Source: Tipula vernalis (taxonomy: Eukaryota > Arthropoda > Insecta > Diptera > Tipulidae). From it: a stretch of DNA of 64,000 bases. The position numbers and the translations under genes are program-made. The DNA is taken from positions 252,211,461 to 252,275,460 of the forward strand of contig OY282559.1 of NCBI GenBank assembly GCA_958295665.1, in the 5' to 3' direction. The notes beneath the pieces are model-generated. The model was not told the DNA's origin, searched no databases, and worked only from the letters and a program-made list of their open reading frames with translations. Below are positions 32,340 to 43,463 of this stretch, piece after piece. The first letter of the stretch is position 1. Every line of letters starts with the position of its first letter.

Positions 32340-33060
32340 TTACCTTGAATTGGACGCACAGCAAGAAATAATATTGATTTAATCAGAACACACAGAAAAT
32401 AATTTTCCGAACGTTTTTTTCTGATTTTGTTGCTATGAGATTTATTAAGGCAAATTTGTTATTTTATGGATATCATTAATAAAAAATGACATCAAAATCA
32501 GTTCTTTAAAAACGCACCAGTCTTAGGAAGACTATTTGGCCCTAATTCTGAGATGATAATTCATCAAATGAGAGTACTAACTCCAACAAGGACTCCATGA
32601 TTGAAGTTGCATCGCAGTCAATTCCCTGCCCAATTTAACACTGCATTCTTGTCCACAACTGCCGATGTCGGAGAGAACCTCGGTGACTTGGATCTCGAGG
32701 GGAAACCAGACAAAGAACAAGTCTAAGCGGAGCGGTATGGAAAGCCTCACTCCTTTGGAAAGGTTGGGACTATACCCTTTGATGTTGCTTGGAAGCGTGC
32801 AAATAGAAAGCAAAACGAGAGAAACGACGAAAGGGTTTGCTGATGTCAAATTTGATATCGGACAAATACTGACAATTCAGGATTGTATTATGGATAACGT
32901 TGCTGAGCTGCCGTTCGATGGTGCTAGGCCCATTTCCTGTACTGTATAATGAGAAACGGGTGGTTCACCATTAACTGCCCATCAATTAACCTTGGATTTG
33001 AGATTTAAACTTTGTACATGTGACATATCTCTTGATTAACTGTTTGACTTTACTTTTGCC
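32340..33060. other. No gene called; possible worn BEL flank
   Basis: The overlapping open frames 32577-32849 (minus) and 32665-32949 (plus) show no motif I recognise. GC content is higher than in the surroundings, so this may be further BEL copy 2 sequence. Confidence 0.4.
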
Positions 33061-33079
33061 ACCAGGAATCCAAATGTGT

Positions 33080-34825
33080 TGCCTTGCTATTCCTAGACAT
33101 AGCGATGTCCAGCGTGCTTGTTTTGTCTGTGTATGTCTTCCAGGAACAGCGATGTTATATGAGATTTGGCATGAAGAACTATTGGATGTTTGGTAAAAAA
33201 TAGTACCAAACTATTTTCTAACCTCCCTCCGAGTGACTCAATTTCATTGCATAATATTTATTCTGTTCGTGTTTGTAGATTATTTTGTCTGCATTGAAGA
33301 TTTCTTCCCTAGTAAGGTGTGTTCCGCTTGTTCGTATCCCATTTGGCCTTCTAAGGTTGTTGAGAAACCGGCACATATACGATAAAATTCTATTAAGTTT
33401 TCGTAATGATGAATATTTTGAAATTAAGTCTTCAAACCATATATTCTTATTTTGAATTGTACACACAAAAAAATAAAGGGTCACCACAACCCCGAATCGG
33501 TGTTACATAGTGTCCCACCGATCAGATATTTAAAATTTAAATCCAATGGATATTTGAATAAAAATGACATAAAATACATTTGGATAAAAACTTTTACACC
33601 GCATAAAAACCAAACAGAAATATTCATGTTTAGGAACACACCGAAAGGTGTGTTTTATTAGGAAAACACCGAAAGGTGTATTTTATTAAATCCAAAGAAG
33701 TTTTTCTAAAAATTTATCTTTTCGGATAGTTAAAAATATTTATCCGTTGATGCGTGCTTAATTTTATTCGGTTGGGCAAAAATAAAATACTTTTTCGGAT
33801 AAAAAACAAATTAACACCGCATATTATTTTGAGTGTAGTTGTAAATGAAAACTGCTGGTTGCTTTCTTCGCCAATGTGGCCGTAAATGCCACCATAATTG
33901 GCCTTCCACCATAATTTGTGCGAGCTCAGTTCGAAGGGTGATAAACCCCGTGAAGCACAATCCGCTGAGTTTTCTGAGGACGATACATGCCCCCCATATT
34001 GACGTGACCAAGAGTTTAAAGTTTCGGCTGTTCGATTTCCTACGAAAGTGGTCCAACGCCTGGGATGACCAGTAAGTCAATCCAAAACAATTTTGTAGTC
34101 TGTCCAATAGAAAACTTGATCGATGTTTTGTTGTCTTTCTATCTTTACTTGCTTTAGGAGATTTGTTAGAAGTAGAGCTGCACATCAGCTCCAGGCGCGG
34201 CAGGCTTGCTTATTTGATTAGTGCCACATTCGTTTTTGCTGAGACTAATTTACAGGACACTTGGCTGGTTACCGATTCTACTCGAAAAAAGACGACTGTT
34301 GCGTAAGCCTGCTGACTGGCGTCACAAAAGCCGTGCATTTGGATCTTGGATCTATTCGACGTCCATATGAATGTTGGAATACAAATTTTTCTGATCTTCT
34401 CCATTTTCTCATAGATGCTTAGCAATTCCTTGGCCTGTCGCTCTGGCAATGGATCATCCCACTCTAGATTTGCTGCCCACAGTTGCTGCATAAATATTTT
34501 GATTGAAATAACGATTGGAGCTAACCATCTAAGCGGATCAAACAGACGACGGGCTTGAGACAATATTGTCCGTTTTGTTAAGATTTGTAAACTCATCCGT
34601 TGCTGGGTTCCAAGTTACACCTAATACCTTCACTGAGCGATTGGATTCTTCGGAGTTATGCCTCTGAATTCGATGACCATTTCCGGAGGTTAAACCCACG
34701 AATTTTTAGTAAGTGACAAATTTTATCCTTGAGTTGTATTGCTTCATTTTCACTGCCTGCGCCTGTCATCAACTCATCTACATATATGTCTCTTTTAGTT
34801 ATATTGGCTGCCACAGGTGCCATTG
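33080..34825 (-). pseudogene. BEL/Pao pol remnant, copy 2
   Basis: It begins AANITKRDIYVDELMTGAG near 34810: the catalytic YVDD box is YVDE here, losing the second aspartate. The next blocks are WAANLEWDDPLPERQAKEL and KIQMHGFCDASQQAYATVVF (34500-34290), the C-terminal palm/RNase H pattern of Pao. After the MITE the frame gives FEDLISKYSSLRKLNRILSY and GTHLTREEIFNADKIIY, the linker before integrase, and ARQHIWIPGGKSKVKQLIKR, part of the integrase zinc finger. Multiple frame changes and stops; non-functional. Confidence 0.8.
33460..33837. mobile_element. 378-bp MITE inserted in BEL copy 2
   Basis: The ends TACACACAAAAAAATA (33460-33475) and the complement of 33822-33837 (TACACTCAAAATAATA) match at 14 of 16 positions. 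On the minus strand the flanks are ACAACT and ACAATT, a probable 6-bp target duplication with one change. The LINE of BEL coding sequence resumes across it (NYT to IQNKNIWFED). Internally, ACACCGAAAGGTGT, itself a palindrome, occurs twice 29 bp apart near 33640-33680. Confidence 0.7.
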
Positions 34826-34829
34826 TAGC

Positions 34830-35771
34830 CTAAATAGAAGCCTGAATTATTGACCTCCACTTGTGTTGAGAAGTACACTTGAACAATGGATGCTTAGAAC
34901 TTAGGCAGTTGAGACATCTGTGAATAATTTTTGCCCATTCTCTACGGCTGGTAACATCAATTATATTGAAATCTTGACATTGAAATAATGAATGTTCGCC
35001 TTGGCAAAGGGCACATTTAAAAACAGAGTTATTCACTGTGACGTTGTTCGTTGTAACATTGCTCGTTATGATTGATTTGGGATTAGCCCATCTTGATGGA
35101 ATCGTGAGTGACTCCAGAGGGTCGATTCGTGTGGCTAAGAACTTCAAGAACTCCAAAAAAGTAGGATTGTTTACGTCGGTAGTTGTTTCCGCCCACTGCG
35201 CATTGAATTTATCTTTTAGTTTGATCAACAATAAGAATATTAGCCATGGATCGCGTGTTTCGGTAGTGCCTTGAGGCCCTGTACTACTTTATAGAAGGTG
35301 TCCATTAGTCTCTTTATGTTTGTGGCGTTTGCTGTGTGGATAACTGGTTGCTCCATTAAGGTTCAAATAAATGAATAGATAATTGGCCGTTTGCGATTGT
35401 ACCGTTCCTTCAATTTATTCAACGCTCCTAAATAGATTGCCTTCGCGACACTAATATGGTGTAGTAGAACTGCCGGCTCCCCTCTTAATATACCTTTAAG
35501 GTACTGGAACTTCTGGACATTCTGTATATTCCCTTGAGAACGTGGGAAGTTTATGATTAGCAATTTTACTTCGGTGTGTCCACTCTTGAGGTGATGTTAT
35601 GGACCGGATCCAAGTATTAAGGCCGCTAACAGCTTTGTAGTAACTTTTCTCATATTGAAAGTCGGAATCTTCATTGGCGTCTAGGAAAAATATATTGGAT
35701 TCGATGGTTGTAAACTCCGACATGAGTTTATCTACGTGCATTAGGCGTATTCTAAACTCAACAATTAGCAT
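34830..35771 (-). pseudogene. BEL/Pao gag remnant, copy 2
   Basis: Three minus-strand blocks: 35771-35496 (SEFTTIESNIFFLDANED, KLPTFSREYTECPEVPV), 35563-35363 (KFQYLKGILRGEPAVLLHHI, LKERYNRKRPIIYSF) and 35231-34830 (FLEFLKFLATRIDPLESL, then knuckle-like FKCALCQGEHSLFQCQDF and RCLNCLSSKHPLFKC). The frames are linked by at least two frameshifts. The knuckles and the DUF1759-like core identify a Pao gag. Confidence 0.8.
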
Positions 35772-36207
35772 TGACTCATTAGCGTTGTCTAGGAAATTTT
35801 ACGATTTGAGTCAATCTTCCTTTATTGGAAGCATGTGGTTTCTTAAGAGCTGCTATATCTTTTCCATCGTTCTGAATTGGATTCTTTCGAAATGAAATGT
35901 TTTAGATTTGAACTGATTGCTTTAATTCACTTGAAATTATTTGTTGATTTTTATAGTAATTTAATAATTTCACCATATGAATTACATTTTAAAAATTGTA
36001 TACGAGTTTACGTTGAATTAAATCACCATTCAGTTTCACTTTTAACGCAATTAAATAGATTTATAATAATCATATGTTATTTAAAAATAAATTCCTAATT
36101 AATTATTTAAATTGGTCGTGGATAAGGTAATTTTAAGAAAGAGTAAATTTGTTAGCATAAATTTCTACATATCTGTCTTTTAATTTTTAGATGCGTCTGA
36201 CTCCAGT

Positions 36208-37351
36208 ATGGAAGAAATTTTGAACCTTTGGTTCGACGAGTCAGAAAGCACATCCGACGAAGATATTCCAAAAGCAAAAATAGTTAGAATTAATGATTTC
36301 GTCAGCATAGTCAACAAATATTCTAACAAGGAATTTATAAGTCATTTTCGGTTGAAAAGGTCAATTGTCAATTCATTGATAGGTAATTAAAAAAAATTAA
36401 TTATAATATATAAAGCTCAGATAAAAATATTGATTTCTATATTTTTTTATAGAAAAATACGCAAATTCTTTGAAGAGAAGCAATAGAGGCGGCTTAGGTG
36501 AAATTAGTCCAGAAAAACGGTTCTATGTCACTTTGTGGTACCTGGCTAATATGAATACATTCAGAGAAATTGCCAATTTATTTGACATCAGCATAAGCTC
36601 TGCCCATAGGTGTATTGTACGCATTACGCACTGGTTAATCAGATGCGCTCATAAATATATAAAATGGCCAAAAGAGGAAGAAGAGCAAAAGGCTATTTCA
36701 TCATTATTTAAGGAAATCAAGGGATTTCCCCATGTATTGGGCTGTATCGACGGAAGTCATATTGAAATTTCAAAGCCCAAGAAAAATTCAAATGACTATT
36801 ACAACCGGAAAACATTTTATAGTATTTTACTGCAAGGTGTTGTGGGACCAGATAAAAAATTTTACGACGTTCATGTCGGAGAGCCAGGGAGCATACATGA
36901 CAGCCGTATGCTTAAAAAAACGGAACTATATAAAAGATGCGCCAAAAATCAAGAATTACTTCTTAAAGAAAGGCGCGTTATATTAGGAGATTCCGCCTAT
37001 CCTTGCCTTACTTGGCTAATACCTCCATATCGACACCTAGGTAACCTTTCGGATGCCCAGACCAACTTCAATAAAAAGCATTCCGCGACCAGAGTAGTGG
37101 TGGAACTCGCATTTGGGCTTCTGAAAAATCGATTTTGAAGATTATCAAAATTCGATAATACTTCTATCGATTTTGTGGTTAATTGTATCATTGCTGCTTG
37201 TGTGCTACACAACATTTGTATTGAAAACAACGATATTATCGATGTAGAAGAAGCAATCGAACCAACAAATGATGCAGAGGTAGAGGAAAATTTAATTATT
37301 GAAGAGCATTATTACCGAAGGGAAGAGCTGATGGAAGAAATCAATAATTAA
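36208..37351 (+). pseudogene. PIF/Harbinger transposase (HARBI1-like), one nonsense codon
   Basis: Exon 1 from the ATG at 36208 (MEEILNLWFDESESTSDED) ends at about 36383 at GATAG|GTAATT. Exon 2 starts after TTTTTATAG at about 36453 and reads EKYANSLKRSNRGG in phase. Domain order: an HTH-like segment (ANLFDISISSAHRCIVRITH), then the DDE_Tnp_4 core with HVLGCIDGSHIEISKPKK, VHVGEPGSIHDSRML, ILGDSAYPCLTWLIPP and VVVELAFGLLKNRF; the three acidic residues D, D and E are present. A single TGA at 37136, where relatives usually have arginine, is followed by 70 in-frame codons (RLSKFDNTSIDFVVNCIIAA, VLHNICIENND) to TAA at 37351. The family cuts and pastes with a partner Myb-like protein, which I did not find; TIRs were not found either. 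A further upstream exon is possible, since an acceptor-like TTTTTAG lies just before the ATG. Confidence 0.88.
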
Positions 37352-37793
37352 GTTGTATTCTAATAAACTCATATTTTTATTGATTTAATTTTTTTATTGA
37401 AGAATTCTATTTATTTAATTTTTAATTTAATATGTTCCGAAGATTGTAAGAGAATTCAATCCAGTTTCGAACTGATGAGCTTATGATTATGAAAAAATCA
37501 ATCCTCTCATCAGGCCGCGGCGACTGGACTGACTATACCACAATTTACATTCTATATATACAGAATGTCCTGTGCTTTATGTACTAGCGAATCGTACTAA
37601 TGCAGATAAATTCAATTACAATTTTTTCTTCTTCACGACAATCACATAAGCTGTGAACGCTAATTTTACTTTTTAATTTTTGTTGAATGTTAATAATGAT
37701 TTGTGATTTTGTGTTGATGGCAGTGTAATTATGTTTTTCTGTAGTCAAGTGTTGTGCATATTTCAAGTCGATTTTTGGTTTTCCGATTTCTTT
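37352..37793. other. No gene called between Harbinger and P-element genes
   Basis: The minus-strand frame 37584-37847 has no motif I recognise. The plus-strand frame is open into the P-element block but shows no clear homology before about 37794. Confidence 0.4.
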
Positions 37794-38844
37794 AGCAAAC
37801 ATCATAGAACGATTTAACAACATTTTCGATTGTCTGAACTGTCGCAATTTTTCATCAAAAAATCCATTTGAGAAGCCGCTTAGTATAAATAACAGTACAT
37901 ATGTTTATTTAGAAAACAGCTTGGTATTTTTAAAAAAATTGAAAATTTTATCAAAAAACGAAAATTATTTTAAGTTTATAAAAGGGCTTGAATTAACGAT
38001 AAGTGCCCAATTAGCGCTGATAAATTATGTAAATTCTACCTTTAATGTAGAATTTATACTTACCGGAAAAACCAATCAGGACGCTCTGGAGAATTTTTTT
38101 TCGGCATTAAGAGGCAAAGGTGGCTTTAATTATATGCCGTCGAGCTACCAGATCGGGGTACATTTTGCCAACATTGTGGTTGCGAAAGTTTTGTTTCATT
38201 CCATACATTCTAACTGTTTACCTGATGATGAATTAAATTTAAAGCTAAATTGGAAACAATTCAAGGATGAATATAAAAAAAGCATCAAACATCAGGATTC
38301 GCAAGAAATTGATTCATCAGAGGCGATTGTTCTACTGCCTAACACCACAACGGAATTCACCCAATTAACTTCCAATGCAATAGCGTATTTTGCTGGCTAT
38401 TGTGTACGCGAAAAAATTGATTGCGACAAATGTATCGCAAAATTATTAAAACCTGACACAGTAATTAATGCGAATGATGTGTATATTCAAGAAAAAAATT
38501 TCAGGAAAGATAGCTCCAACTTCGGATCTCTAAAAGCGCCAACGGATGAGTGGTTTGAAATAGCTACATTTTTGGTACAAATATTTGAAAATTTTTTTAG
38601 TAAAAAAAGTCATGTGAATAATATATTGGAAGAAATGACAAAATTTAGTTTCGAAAAACTAAATTCAAAATTTGTGTCATTTATGCCAGATCAAAACAAC
38701 CTTTGCTATGAGCATTTTCATAAATTAGTTTATTTTCTTTTATTGGTTTTGCTTCGCAAAAATTGCAAATGGCTAGTTGCTTCCAAAGGGATACGTAAAA
38801 ATACACCAGCAGCTTCAAGAAAATTAAAAATTTTGAGTAATTAA
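37794..38844 (+). pseudogene. P-element transposase / THAP9-like, C-terminal part only
   Basis: The frame is open through 37794-38844. It reads ERFNNIFDCLNCRNFSSKNP, KGLELTISAQLALINYVNST, then TGKTNQDALENFFSALRGKG, and further QLTSNAIAYFAGYCVREK and NLCYEHFHKLVYFLLLVLL. NQDALENFF is the signature of P-element transposases; its glutamate is the third catalytic acid in the family. The THAP zinc finger, the leucine-zipper region and the first two catalytic aspartates are absent, so this is a 5'-truncated copy that cannot act alone. No internal stops in about 350 codons, which argues for recent loss or for selection. No P-type 31-bp TIRs were found. Confidence 0.85.
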
Positions 38845-40540
38845 ATATTAATTTTGGATTAAATTTTTGTTTTATTATAATTATTTAAAATTAATTAAAT
38901 TATAACATTAAAACTAAATAAATTAAATTATAAATTACATTACACTGACTTGTTTATGTAAAGCCCAGGCGATTCATTGTCATCAAACATTTATCTCGAA
39001 TATCACGAATGAATTTTGTTGAGAAATTTACAACACAATTGCACTAGGCAGAGAAATTATTTAATTCAAAAAATAATTCAAATTATTTAATTAAAGATTG
39101 AACGAATAAAATACTTAAATATTTGATAGAGAAACAGGAGAATTAGCATCATAAAAGATACAAATTAAATGGAAAAAATAATTTTCGATTTATTTTCTTA
39201 AAAAACAATAATTCCTTTAAAAATGTCGAAATGCAACAGCGTAAGCGCGACCCGCGTGGAATGGGTTAATAAATTATGTAAGCACACACAAATTACAGCC
39301 ACAAATTATTTTTGTATAGGTATTAGGTATGCATATTATACAAATATGAAATAACTACGTAGCTACATATCTATGTATTCAGTATATAAACTCGTATATA
39401 TATATTCCTTACAGATTGTTTTACAGGTATCAAAGGATTATTATGTCAACTGTAATGTAATTAAACTGCTAAATGTAAATAAAAATAATTATCATATGAA
39501 AATTGAAAAACTTGAAAATAAAAATTGAAAAAATTATCGCTCAAAAAAAAAATTTTGTTTTCTATTATTCCCGATACCGAAATATGTAATTTGTTCTACA
39601 ATCTATATGTGCATTGGATATATCTATGCATACACATTTTCTGTTTCGATTTTTGTTTTGATTTTAAAGAATAAAAAATGCACCTAAACCTTTTTTATAC
39701 GGTCCTTTTTATCGCGATATTTTTATTTTATGAATCACAATAGCAAAGCAAATAATTTAAAGGTAAATGTAATTCCTTTATTTTTCATTGTTTTTTAGGC
39801 TTAGGTTGTTCTGTAAATTTTGTTTTGAAATATATGTGTATATGTATGTGTGTTGAGTTTTAATATTTTCTATTTACATTTTTTTTAAACAATAAAAATA
39901 TCGAAGTACACATATCTGTTCCACATTTGAATATGGTTGTAACATAATGTAAAGGGAGAGAGACTATGTTATTTTGATATAGGAAAATAAAAACTACAGC
40001 CATCAAAAAAAAACAATTGCTTAATAAAAGGAGTATAGAGAATATGTTTATTTCTTTTCGTCATTCACGTTCATTGATCAGTAGGAAAGTTTATGACGAA
40101 AAGAGATAAAACATATATTCCTTTCGTTCAATCTTCCTCCAAACTGTTCGAAAAATTATAATACTTTATTTTATAGGTAACAGGTTAATACCAAAGTTGT
40201 TTATCTTTTAAAGTAATTTGTCTATGATCAAACTCCAAATAATTTGATGGAAAACAACTAAATTGGGGTTTTAAAAAAATGAATGAAAATTATCATGAAA
40301 CCAAGTGCAAAATAAAATTGTTGATTGACAAAGGACTGATAATTATATTTTTAACATTTTATTTAAATAATAAACACCTTTCCTTAAAGTATTACTTTAT
40401 CACCACATAAATAGCACTTCGTATAAAATTTTCATATAATGTCATTCGAGGTTATGTGGAAACATCAACTTATCACTTTGATTTATCATTTTCCCCTTAA
40501 AATTCATTTTGCAGGGATGCGTTTGTAGACTTTCTCCATT
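38845..40540. other. No gene; very AT-rich sequence
   Basis: No coding motif. Contains a hairpin at 40040-40120 and several simple AT tracts. Confidence 0.55.
40040..40120. repeat. Imperfect hairpin (25-28-bp arms)
   Basis: The left arm GAATAT..GTTTATTTCTTTT..CGTCAT (40040-40064) pairs with 40093-40120 with a few indels; loop of 28 bp. Confidence 0.6.
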
Positions 40541-40549
40541 TTTTTATAT

Positions 40550-40636
40550 CACACAAAAAAAAGGTCTCCACTAGTGATATAAAGGTGTGATATAGCACCA
40601 AAAAATGACCACCGTGTTCTCTATGGTTTTTGTGTG
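40550..40636. repeat. Short inverted-repeat element (CACACAAAAA ends)
   Basis: CACACAAAAAAAAGG and its complement CCTTTTTGTGTG-like end enclose 87 bp. The termini resemble those of the MITE at 33460-33837. Located just beyond the pol end of BEL copy 3. Weak because the arms are short and A-rich. Confidence 0.4.
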
Positions 40637-40702
40637 AAATAAAGATATTTGTTGTGTGTTTTGGTGACGAGTTTGTGGAAATATTTGATATGAAGGGGAT
40701 TA

Positions 40703-43463
40703 TTCGGGTTTGTTGACATTAAGCTCAGTTGAGACGGGAAGAATGCCCAATTTGTGTATTGGTCGCTTCAATTCACAATTCTTAGTCTTTACAGTGCCTG
40801 GGTGAACATTAATGACTCTTCTCATCAGCCATTGATGGATGTGTAAGTTGTTATCCTTAATAATACCTATATGTCGTTTACTTTTATGGGAATGTGCTTA
40901 AAACTCCATTTGGAACACTGTTGCAACGATGTCAAGTATTAAAACTGTTAAGTTATTTGCTGTACCATTTGCAATCGGATAAGATGTGACATCTTAAGGT
41001 TGGTTAAGTCCATTTCGGGAATCTTTGTAGCGGGATGTCCTATTAGAAAGTGGGATGGCGTTATAGAACCAATTTCGGTTTCGTTGATGAGATACAATGG
41101 TCTGGAGTTTAAAATAGCCTCTACTTCAGCTAAGAGAGTGTCATTTCTTCTAACGTTAAAATTTGCCTTTAACTCTCTTTAAATGGAACTTTGTTAATTT
41201 TATTGCTGATTCCCAGATACCTCCAAAATGAGGTGAATTTGGAGGAATAAAATGCCATGTTATGCGGTTTCTGGAAAAGAAATCAGAAATATTATTAGAA
41301 TGCTTGCTGCTCAGTTTAGCGTCGGCACCGATGAAATTTTTGGCCGTTGTCATTACGAAGCTCTTGGCAGACAAAACCTATGTAGGCTTTATTCGTTTTT
41401 TGACCTCGTCCTCTGGTTAAGTGTATTGCGATCGGGCCAGCATAATCCACGCCTGTTTTCAGAAACGGACGAATTAACTCAACTCGCGATCTTGGAAGGT
41501 TACCCATTAGCTGCTGCTGATATTGTGCCTTGAATATAACGCAATTTTTTACTATTTCCTTGGCTTTAGATTTGCCATTAGGTATCCAAAACTCCTATCT
41601 GACGATTGATAAGAGTAATGATGATCCAGCAGGTTTGTTGTCTCGGTGCACATCTAGTAAAATTAATTTCGTTATTTCAGTTAAGGAATGTAGGATTATT
41701 GGGTGCTTGGTTCAATATGAAGCAAGGCTAATTTGCAATCTTCCTCCAAAACGTAGTATTCCAAATCCGTCCAAAAAAGGGTTTAGCGATTTGAGGCTGC
41801 TATTTTTGCTGGCTTCTCCGTTATCATGATAGTATTTACGCCGTCAATTTGTGACCCCGGTAGTTTTGTAGCACTGTCAGCAAATCGAAAAATATAGCAT
41901 ATTACTCGTTATAGTTTGCGGAACGAGGAATATCTAGAAATTATTTGATCATACCCTTCATCTGGTGGATTTACCGTGCTCGTAAGGGCGAATGCCTTTT
42001 TGGTTCCTTCTTCTAGATTAATATGTTGTGTTATTTACACAACCATTCAGGTTCATTCCACCAGAGCCTATGTGATTCCAGTTCACGAGGAGATAAGCCA
42101 CGTGAAGCGCAATCCGCAAGTTTTTTGACCGAAGGTAGATGTCTCCAATAATTTCGAGGAAACGATGATATAATTTCTGCAGTGTGGTTACCGACGAACG
42201 TACTCCAACACTTAGGATGACTTGCTAACCAATCCAGAACCATTCGGGAATCGGTCCAAGCGTTAATATTGTCAATATTTGTTTGGGTTTGTCGCATAAT
42301 AATGTTGATCAGCTGAGTTAACAAAAATGCGGCGCTTAGTTCTAAGCGAGGAAGCGTTTGTTGCTTGATGTGGGACACTGTAGTTTTGACCGAGATCATA
42401 ATGATAAAAATATTTTCGTCTGGTTTGATGGTTTTGAAGTAAACAACAGTTGTGGTTTTTAAGTAAACAACACTTTGCATGCAAACATAACTTCGATGTA
42501 TGAATAAATCTGGGGGTTGTTATTGAAGTAATGTGCTTCAAATTATTTCGTATTTTCTCCCAGAGAATTATTTTCTTGGGAGGAAGGGCATCGTCCCATT
42601 TGAGTTTATCTCTCCAAACCATTTACATAAATATTTTTGTACTTATTACCACAGTAGCTAGCCAACCCAGACGATCAAAAATGCGACTCGCTTCAGATAG
42701 AACCGTACTCTTCGTCTAGTTGCTCGTATATGGTAGATCGGAAGTGAAAAAAAACTGATCAGTTTTGGCTTTCCATATTACACCTAAAACTTTCGTATAT
42801 TCTTCTTCATGCTCCCGAAGTTGTTTGTTGTGAGCTTCATGTCTTTCCATTTCCTGAGTTGGAATCCATAATTCGCCCTTAGTGATTGCATTAGCCGCTA
42901 GCGGGAAAGATGATTGAATATCTTCGGCAACTTGCTTTGTGGCAGGGTGGCCAGAAAAGATCAAAATGCCAAGCCATATGTAGCGGTGTTTAGTTTAAAG
43001 TGCCGGATTGGCTTAGATGAATCTGTTCTCCAAATGATTTTTTGAAAATTAGTATTTTCTCGACACATAACAATTTAGCGGTACATTTTTTGTACGTCCG
43101 TGGAGAAAACGACTTTGTGTTCCCGAAATCTTAATATAATGGAAAATAAGGTTGACTGTACTGTAGGGCCAACAGCCAAACAGTCGTTTAGCGATATCGC
43201 TGTGCTAGTTTTTGTGGAGCCGTCGAAGACAACTCTTAGTTTGAGTGGTATGATGTGGTATGTAAATCCTTGGTCGTTTATTTCTTCGGGCGGAATTTCG
43301 CAGTCATGTGTTTTAACTGCTCATACTCCTGCAGGAAACTTTTGTGTAGTTGTGCTAAGTTTGGATCACGTTCAAAACATCGTTCTGTTCCCCTTAAACT
43401 TTGAATCGTCGACGATAGGGACAGTCCTAAACACCTGGGTGATTCCTTGAACATTAGTCGCAC
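40703..43463 (-). pseudogene. BEL/Pao pol (RT, RNase H, integrase), copy 3
   Basis: RT fingers: EYEQLKHMTAKFRPKK then, in another frame, HIIPLKLRVVFDGSTKT and ECLAVGPTVQST-like sequence (43330-43150). Palm C-terminal side: KQVAEDIQSSFPLAANAI and EYTKVLGVIWKAKTDQF. RNase H: KQQTLPRLELSAAFLLTQL, NAWTDSRMVLDWLASHP; pre-integrase: SRGLSPRELESHRLWWN. Integrase: TGVDYAGPIAIHL keeps the first aspartate, but the second block reads TTAKNFIGADAKL where S/T-D-N-G-T is expected, so the second aspartate is lost; FGGIWESAIKLTK keeps the glutamate. Numerous frameshifts. Non-functional. Confidence 0.85.

Larger units (their letters stand above)
33060..35810 (-). mobile_element. BEL/Pao LTR retrotransposon, copy 2 (decayed, no LTRs found)
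   Basis: Minus-strand order: gag (35771-34830), RT palm (about 34820-34600), RNase H region (34596-34210), worn pre-integrase (34185-33840), a MITE (33837-33460), the continuation of the pre-integrase (33487-33218) and an integrase zinc-finger trace (33160-33080). Protease and RT fingers are missing. Sequence on the two sides of the MITE reads as one element. Confidence 0.85.

Noticed and set aside
32577..32949. Two overlapping ~90-aa frames on opposite strands
   Set aside because: Neither carries a motif; both may be worn TE sequence.
40550..40700. 3' LTR of BEL copy 3
   Set aside because: A purine tract candidate (AAGGGGAAAA, minus, near 40500) exists, but no matching 5' LTR sequence was found, so no LTR is annotated.
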